Origin: Candidatus Bathyarchaeota archaeon | GTDB taxonomy: Archaea > Thermoproteota > Bathyarchaeia > TCS64 | Direction: 5' to 3' | Assembly (NCBI GenBank): GCA_018396515.1 | Contig: JAGTQJ010000062.1 | Coordinates: 1 to 8,874, forward strand | Length of the DNA stretch: 8,874 bases | Shown here: one piece after another, positions 5,812 through 8,874 of the stretch | Layout of the letters: every line of letters starts with the position of its first letter | Position numbering within the stretch: the first letter of the stretch is position 1 | The notes under the pieces: generated by a model | The model's database searches: none | What the model saw: the letters and a program-made list of their open reading frames with translations, nothing else | What the model was told of the DNA's origin: nothing | Translations under genes and position numbers: made by a program

Positions 5812-6234
5812 GTGGAGGATTGGCCCCCGAAAGATCTCGTCCTAACTTCAGCTTCATAATTAAAGTTGTAAATAAATGATATCAATAATTTTTTACAATA
5901 CTTAAAAAGAAGATAGGTTTAACAACTCTCTAAATATTAAGAATCAAATCAACCTCTAACATTATAATTAAGCTTCATCTAAATAGAGATTTTCCTAACT
6001 TCATATCCTTTAATATTTAAACTGCAGTGAAGGAATAAGCCTCGTTTTAAAAGATCAAGTAAGGCTTAATTAGATGCATCCAGTAGAATCTGGTGCAAGT
6101 CACGAGATACACATCGAGGATTCTCTTTCAGAAGGGTTACTAGACATTAGTTTATTTAATGTTGGATCCTATCGTCGTGACTCGTTTAAAACTGAACAGC
6201 TACCCTTAAGATAGAGGCCGTCATCTCGGCTTGC
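5812..6234. other. AT-rich intergenic region between the protease and surface protein genes
   Basis: No open frame of note. Bases 5812-6040 are very AT-rich and featureless apart from short A and T runs (for example TTTTTT near 5889), which could end protease transcription. Bases 6045-6187 are less AT-rich and contain several inverted repeats, listed separately as a possible RNA gene. A short hairpin, GCCG (6217-6220) with CGGC (6227-6230), stands just before the TATA box of the next gene and could be an operator. Confidence 0.5.
6073..6182 (+). ncRNA. Candidate structured RNA of unknown type
   Basis: Four compatible helices can be drawn. P1: GCA (6076-6078) plus CCAG (6080-6083) with CTGG (6090-6093) plus TGC (6094-6096), one bulged T and a six-base loop. 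P2: AGTCACGA (6098-6105) with TCGTGACT (6175-6182), a perfect 8-bp stem closing a 69-base domain. Inside it are TTCT/AGAA (6121-6133) and ACATTA/TAATGT (6144-6162). TTTTAAAA at 6045-6052 lies about 28 bases before P1, at TATA distance, and the 3' side ends just before CGTTT. An alternative pairing, AGAATC (6085-6090) with GATTCT (6119-6124), would compete with P1. I recognise no known RNA family and no C/D-box signature. Chance pairing in AT-rich DNA is a real alternative. Confidence 0.3.
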
Positions 6235-6238
6235 AAAA

Positions 6239-6247
6239 TATATATAA
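6239..6247 (+). promoter_or_regulatory. TATA box for the surface protein gene
   Basis: TATATATAA, preceded by CAAAA, predicts transcription from about 6268. This lies downstream of the TTG at 6231, so the longer reading frame cannot be the translated one. Confidence 0.6.
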
Positions 6248-6270
6248 ATCATTTAACGTATTAGCATGGC

Positions 6271-6277
6271 GAAGGTG
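6271..6277 (+). promoter_or_regulatory. Shine-Dalgarno GAAGGTG selecting TTG 6285
   Basis: GAAGGTG contains GGTG, a common archaeal ribosome-binding core, and ends seven bases before TTG 6285. Together with the TATA box it fixes the start of the surface protein. Confidence 0.6.
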
Positions 6278-6284
6278 TAAAAAA

Positions 6285-7709
6285 TTGAAGGAGCGGAAAT
6301 TTATTGCGATCTTAGCACTAACACTTCTTATATTGCAGTTCTCTCCCGTGGTTTCAGCAGCCCCCTCAGGGGAGATATATTTTCCCGAGGTCGGCGTCTC
6401 ATCGGCCCATAATGTCCTGGAAACTGGGAGAAATACGACGGTCACGATTTCATTTAAGAACACAGCGGGCGCATCCATAACTGACGTTGCCTCGACAATC
6501 CAATACATAACGATAGCAGCAGCCAACCTAAACCCAACGCGCACATCCATCAATCATACAGCGCAATGGGAAATTTATGTGGGCACCACATCAAGGGCCT
6601 CTGGAACCGTTGTAGCTGGTACAAGTAATGAAAAATACTCGCCATACTCAACAACTACCTCTATCGAGCTGTATACCTGGCAATTAGGTCCTCCTAATGA
6701 AACTCTCGTAAACTATACTGACCCAAACCAGTTCAACGATAATCTTAGAATTCTGAGGCCAGGTGAGGTGCTCAACTTCACTGTTACCATTAACTGCCAA
6801 GGTGAGGTTGGTGACAGCGTTATTTGGTTCTTCTTCAAGGCATCCGAAGATGATTTCGAGGGGCAAAATTATCCAACATCCATCAATCAGATTAATGATA
6901 AGTGTAACCTTTACTACTCAAAGCTTCCCGGGCCTAACGAAACAAGATATTGGCTTCCCCTCCATAACAGCTACGATCCATACGACCAGGTTTTAGGGAC
7001 TGGGCACTCGTTCATGCAGCATAGTTGGATCCGGGAGCCAACAACCCACGCATTCGCAAAAGGAAACAAGCACGTCCACCAGAAGCAGGTGGAGATACCT
7101 CCACAAACGGTTTATACATTCCATATATGTGGCGTGAAATTCCTGGATGTTAATGGGAATGGTGTTTGGGAGATGGGCATAGATCAACCAGTAAACGGGG
7201 TTATATTATGGTTATTAGCGAAGACGGGTGACGGAAGGTTTGTGCCAGCCGACGGCGTGAACAGCCCATACCACGGTAAAATAAGCGTTATAGAGGAGCA
7301 TGGCAATCCGGTGCTGAGCGGCGAGGGGGGAGAGACTCTTCCTGGACACTACTGCTTCAATCTAAATGTCACCGAAACGGGAACATATGAATTCTATATA
7401 TGGCTTGATGAATCGAGCATAATGGAGAACTATAGAGTTTACCCATCAGTGGAGAATAAAAGTCTAATCATAAACGCTACATTAATAGGTCCAATAACCC
7501 TAACAACTGGAGAAAATGAGGTTTCATATAATAACAATTTCGCAAACTATCAGCCGCCGGTCGGTGGAATAATCATTAAGGCGATGGAAAGCAATCCGCC
7601 AGCCCCTGGCCCCCATCCAGCTTTCATAATAGCATCAATTGGATTGGCTGGGGCGGCCTTCGCTTACGCCATAACCCAAAAGTTTCGCAGCAAACCACCC
7701 CGCTTCTAA
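6285..7709 (+). CDS. Secreted, C-terminally membrane-anchored surface protein
   Basis: No known function recognised. From TTG 6285 the protein has 474 residues. Residues 1-25 form a signal peptide: a basic start (KERK), a hydrophobic core and a VSA-A cleavage site. A long beta-rich, Thr/Asn-rich ectodomain follows, with at least nine N-glycosylation sequons (for example Asn50, 90, 138, 143, 164, 218, 361, 391 and 397) and four cysteines (171, 207, 282, 357) that could form disulfides. Residues 283-310 (VKFLDVNGNGVWEMGID...) resemble an SdrD/Cna-B-like repeat with a D-x-N-x-N calcium loop. A His-rich patch lies at 255-265. A Pro-rich linker (438-445) leads to one membrane helix (446-463) and a basic tail, so most of the protein faces outside. 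A longer start at TTG 6231 is rejected because the TATA box lies inside it. The gene is monocistronic and AT-rich. Confidence 0.75.
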   Translation: MKERKFIAILALTLLILQFSPVVSAAPSGEIYFPEVGVSSAHNVLETGRNTTVTISFKNTAGASITDVASTIQYITIAAANLNPTRTSINHTAQWEIYVGTTSRASGTVVAGTSNEKYSPYSTTTSIELYTWQLGPPNETLVNYTDPNQFNDNLRILRPGEVLNFTVTINCQGEVGDSVIWFFFKASEDDFEGQNYPTSINQINDKCNLYYSKLPGPNETRYWLPLHNSYDPYDQVLGTGHSFMQHSWIREPTTHAFAKGNKHVHQKQVEIPPQTVYTFHICGVKFLDVNGNGVWEMGIDQPVNGVILWLLAKTGDGRFVPADGVNSPYHGKISVIEEHGNPVLSGEGGETLPGHYCFNLNVTETGTYEFYIWLDESSIMENYRVYPSVENKSLIINATLIGPITLTTGENEVSYNNNFANYQPPVGGIIIKAMESNPPAPGPHPAFIIASIGLAGAAFAYAITQKFRSKPPRF

Positions 7710-7731
7710 CCCCTCAACTTTTTATCACAGT

Positions 7732-7754
7732 AATGCCTTTCTCGGAGCGGCATT
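7732..7754. terminator. Hairpin between convergent genes
   Basis: AATGCC (7732-7737) pairs exactly with GGCATT (7749-7754) around an 11-base loop, in the 111-base gap between two genes that face each other. A T5 run at 7719-7723 (CTTTTTATC) comes just after the surface protein stop and is the likelier archaeal stop signal for that gene. The hairpin could serve either strand. Confidence 0.35.
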
Positions 7755-7820
7755 CTTAACCCACCGGGGAGAGCTGTTTTAGAGAAGTGAGAACCTGACT
7801 TTAATGGTGTTAATTATTGT

Positions 7821-8384
7821 CTAGAGCAACTTCTCCCTAATTTCCAATTCAATGATTTCGATTGGCTTGTTTGCATCTATAATTATCCATTTATCTATCA
7901 AAGCTAGATAGAGAGCTTTCAATCTAACCTTTCTCAGTTCTTCTAGGCTTTCGAACATCTCCAGTCTTCTTCGAGTCCTTATTATCCTTCTATAAGCCTC
8001 TTCCGGTTTTACATCGAGGAAGAACATGAACTCCGGTGTTGGCACTGTGATGGCGAAGAAATGGTAGGCTAATCGATGTAGGGGCGCTGGCAGATAGGCA
8101 GATCCCATCAGATATCTAACGAAAATTATGTAGTCGTATCTTCGCCATGAAAAAAGCAAGATCGAGCGTATAACATCAAGCAGGTAGAAGAGGGCGGCTG
8201 CAAAATGGGCTCTTCTTCCCCTGGCATAAAGGAAACGCCTTGCATTCGAGCCGAAGGGGTTGTCGTTTGATGGGTGGATCCTCAGGAGGATGCTCTTTCC
8301 TCTACTTTGAAGAAATCTGTAAAGGATCAGCGCCTGTGTGCTCTTGCCTGAAGCATCCAACCCATCTATCACGATGAATACCAT
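7821..8384 (-). CDS. Thymidylate kinase-like P-loop kinase
   Basis: A 187-residue protein of the thymidylate kinase family, which normally phosphorylates dTMP to dTDP. Starting at ATG 8384 it opens as the family does, MVFIVIDGLDASGKSTQ, with the P-loop at 8-16. FLQSRGK (24-30) and an LDVKPEEAYRRI..R segment (123-137), followed by E..E....VR, match the family layout of the lid and C-terminal helices. The key departure is at 86-96, IIFVRYLMGSA: the family's catalytic DR(Y/H) motif reads VRY, so the Asp is missing. The activity or substrate may therefore differ, and the protein is also shorter than the usual 200-215 residues. A longer frame to 8453 exists, but it overlaps the neighbour's coding sequence and adds no family sequence. 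The start lies four bases after the stop of the polyprenol kinase-like gene, so the two are probably one transcript. Confidence 0.8.
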   Translation of the reverse strand: MVFIVIDGLDASGKSTQALILYRFLQSRGKSILLRIHPSNDNPFGSNARRFLYARGRRAHFAAALFYLLDVIRSILLFSWRRYDYIIFVRYLMGSAYLPAPLHRLAYHFFAITVPTPEFMFFLDVKPEEAYRRIIRTRRRLEMFESLEELRKVRLKALYLALIDKWIIIDANKPIEIIELEIREKLL

Positions 8385-8388
8385 CCCG

Positions 8389-8874
8389 CTAGAAGCCCCC
8401 GGTGAGACGAAGATAGACCAGAACGGTGGAGAGGGGGACCGATAGGTTGTCAAACCCTGAGGGTGAAAACCCCTCTACAATAGATGCAACAACGGCTGAA
8501 ATAAGATGGGCAAGTGCTTGGTTAGTTATTGATAATGCTGTGTTAAACATTGAGAAGTAAGCCGTACTTATCATTAGACTTGTAAAGGTTACAAGTAACA
8601 TGGCTGCAGATCCCTCAAGGCTTTTCCTTGATAGGATCTTGTACCTCCTCCTACCCCATCTCTCTCCGACAGCTGAGGCTGCGGCGTCTCCATAAGCCAT
8701 GGATAGGACCCCTACAGCCATCACATGTGGCTTGGAGGCGAAAAACAAGGCCAAAAGGGTGTAGGATATGGCGTAGAGGAAAAGCCCTAGATGATGGCCC
8801 TCCTCGGTTATGTCTCCAAGCTCCCTAAAGCGCCCTGCAACCCCCTTATATGGCGAGTAGGGCGAGACCAGAAA
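8389..8874 (-). CDS. Dolichol/phytol kinase-family membrane protein, C-terminal part (5' end outside window)
   Basis: The last 161 residues are visible; the frame is open through the window edge and the stop is TAG (8391-8389). A TTG at 8754 can look like a start, but conserved sequence continues above it (REL-GDITEEGHH-LGLFLYAISYTLLALFFASKP). The family signature for CTP-dependent polyprenol, phytol and diacylglycerol kinases is present: AYGDAAASAVGERWGRRRY, then RKSLEGSAAM, then a closing VEGFSPSGFDNLSVPL. Hydrophobic helices alternate with these motifs, as expected for an integral membrane enzyme. In archaea it could act on dolichol, geranylgeraniol or another isoprenoid alcohol; the sequence does not tell which. 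It is the first visible gene of a - strand pair with the thymidylate kinase-like gene. Confidence 0.85.
   Translation of the reverse strand, partial: FLVSPYSPYKGVAGRFRELGDITEEGHHLGLFLYAISYTLLALFFASKPHVMAVGVLSMAYGDAAASAVGERWGRRRYKILSRKSLEGSAAMLLVTFTSLMISTAYFSMFNTALSITNQALAHLISAVVASIVEGFSPSGFDNLSVPLSTVLVYLRLTGGF

Noticed and set aside
6231..6284. Upstream TTG 6231 as the start of the surface protein
   Set aside because: It would put the TATA box inside the coding sequence and add a basic, non-signal-like extension before a good signal peptide. TTG 6285 has a ribosome-binding site.
1..8874. CRISPR arrays, transposases, toxin-antitoxin pairs or defence islands
   Set aside because: No regularly spaced repeats and no recognisable transposase, integrase, nuclease or toxin sequences were seen on either strand.

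Overview
The window looks archaeal. The evidence is a tRNA gene split by an intron with an exact bulge-helix-bulge motif, TATA-like promoters at archaeal spacing, heavy AGG/AGA use for arginine, and an archaeal-type membrane-anchored surface protein. A hot-spring or sediment member of the Thermoproteota (for example a Bathyarchaeia-like lineage) would fit, but that placement is inference from gene style only.

Bases 1-4208 (+ strand, GC-rich) hold a tightly packed aromatic amino acid operon: the end of shikimate dehydrogenase (aroE), bacterial-type shikimate kinase (aroK), EPSP synthase (aroA), chorismate synthase (aroC), a small AroQ chorismate mutase, and prephenate dehydratase with an ACT domain (pheA). 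Together they run from dehydroshikimate to chorismate and on to phenylpyruvate. The first two junctions are ATGA overlaps and the others are 1-3 bases or an overlap. Two frame anomalies interrupt it. aroA has one extra base in a run of seven C near its 5' end. The chorismate mutase has no ATG, GTG or TTG in a position that keeps its catalytic N-terminal helix. EPSP synthase also has Ala at the position equivalent to E. coli Gly96, a change known to reduce glyphosate binding. Chorismate synthase has Leu where the family has a conserved Arg.

Bases 4209-4470 carry a terminator-like hairpin, a TATA box and tRNA-Leu(UAG) with a 35-nt intron after position 37 and an encoded CCA. Base composition then falls sharply to AT-rich. 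The last 12 bases of the tRNA gene recur about 315 bases downstream, and 11 bases around its end also occur about 200 bases upstream, so the tRNA may be an old integration site.

Bases 4471-7820 are AT-rich accessory-like sequence: a CPBP-family intramembrane protease with its own promoter, a long non-coding stretch that may encode a structured RNA (about 6073-6182), and a secreted, C-terminally anchored surface protein whose TATA box shows that its start is TTG 6285.

Bases 7821-8874 (- strand) hold a two-gene unit converging on the surface protein gene: the C-terminal part of a dolichol/phytol kinase-family membrane protein, cut by the window edge, followed four bases later by a thymidylate kinase-like P-loop kinase that lacks the usual Asp of the DR motif.
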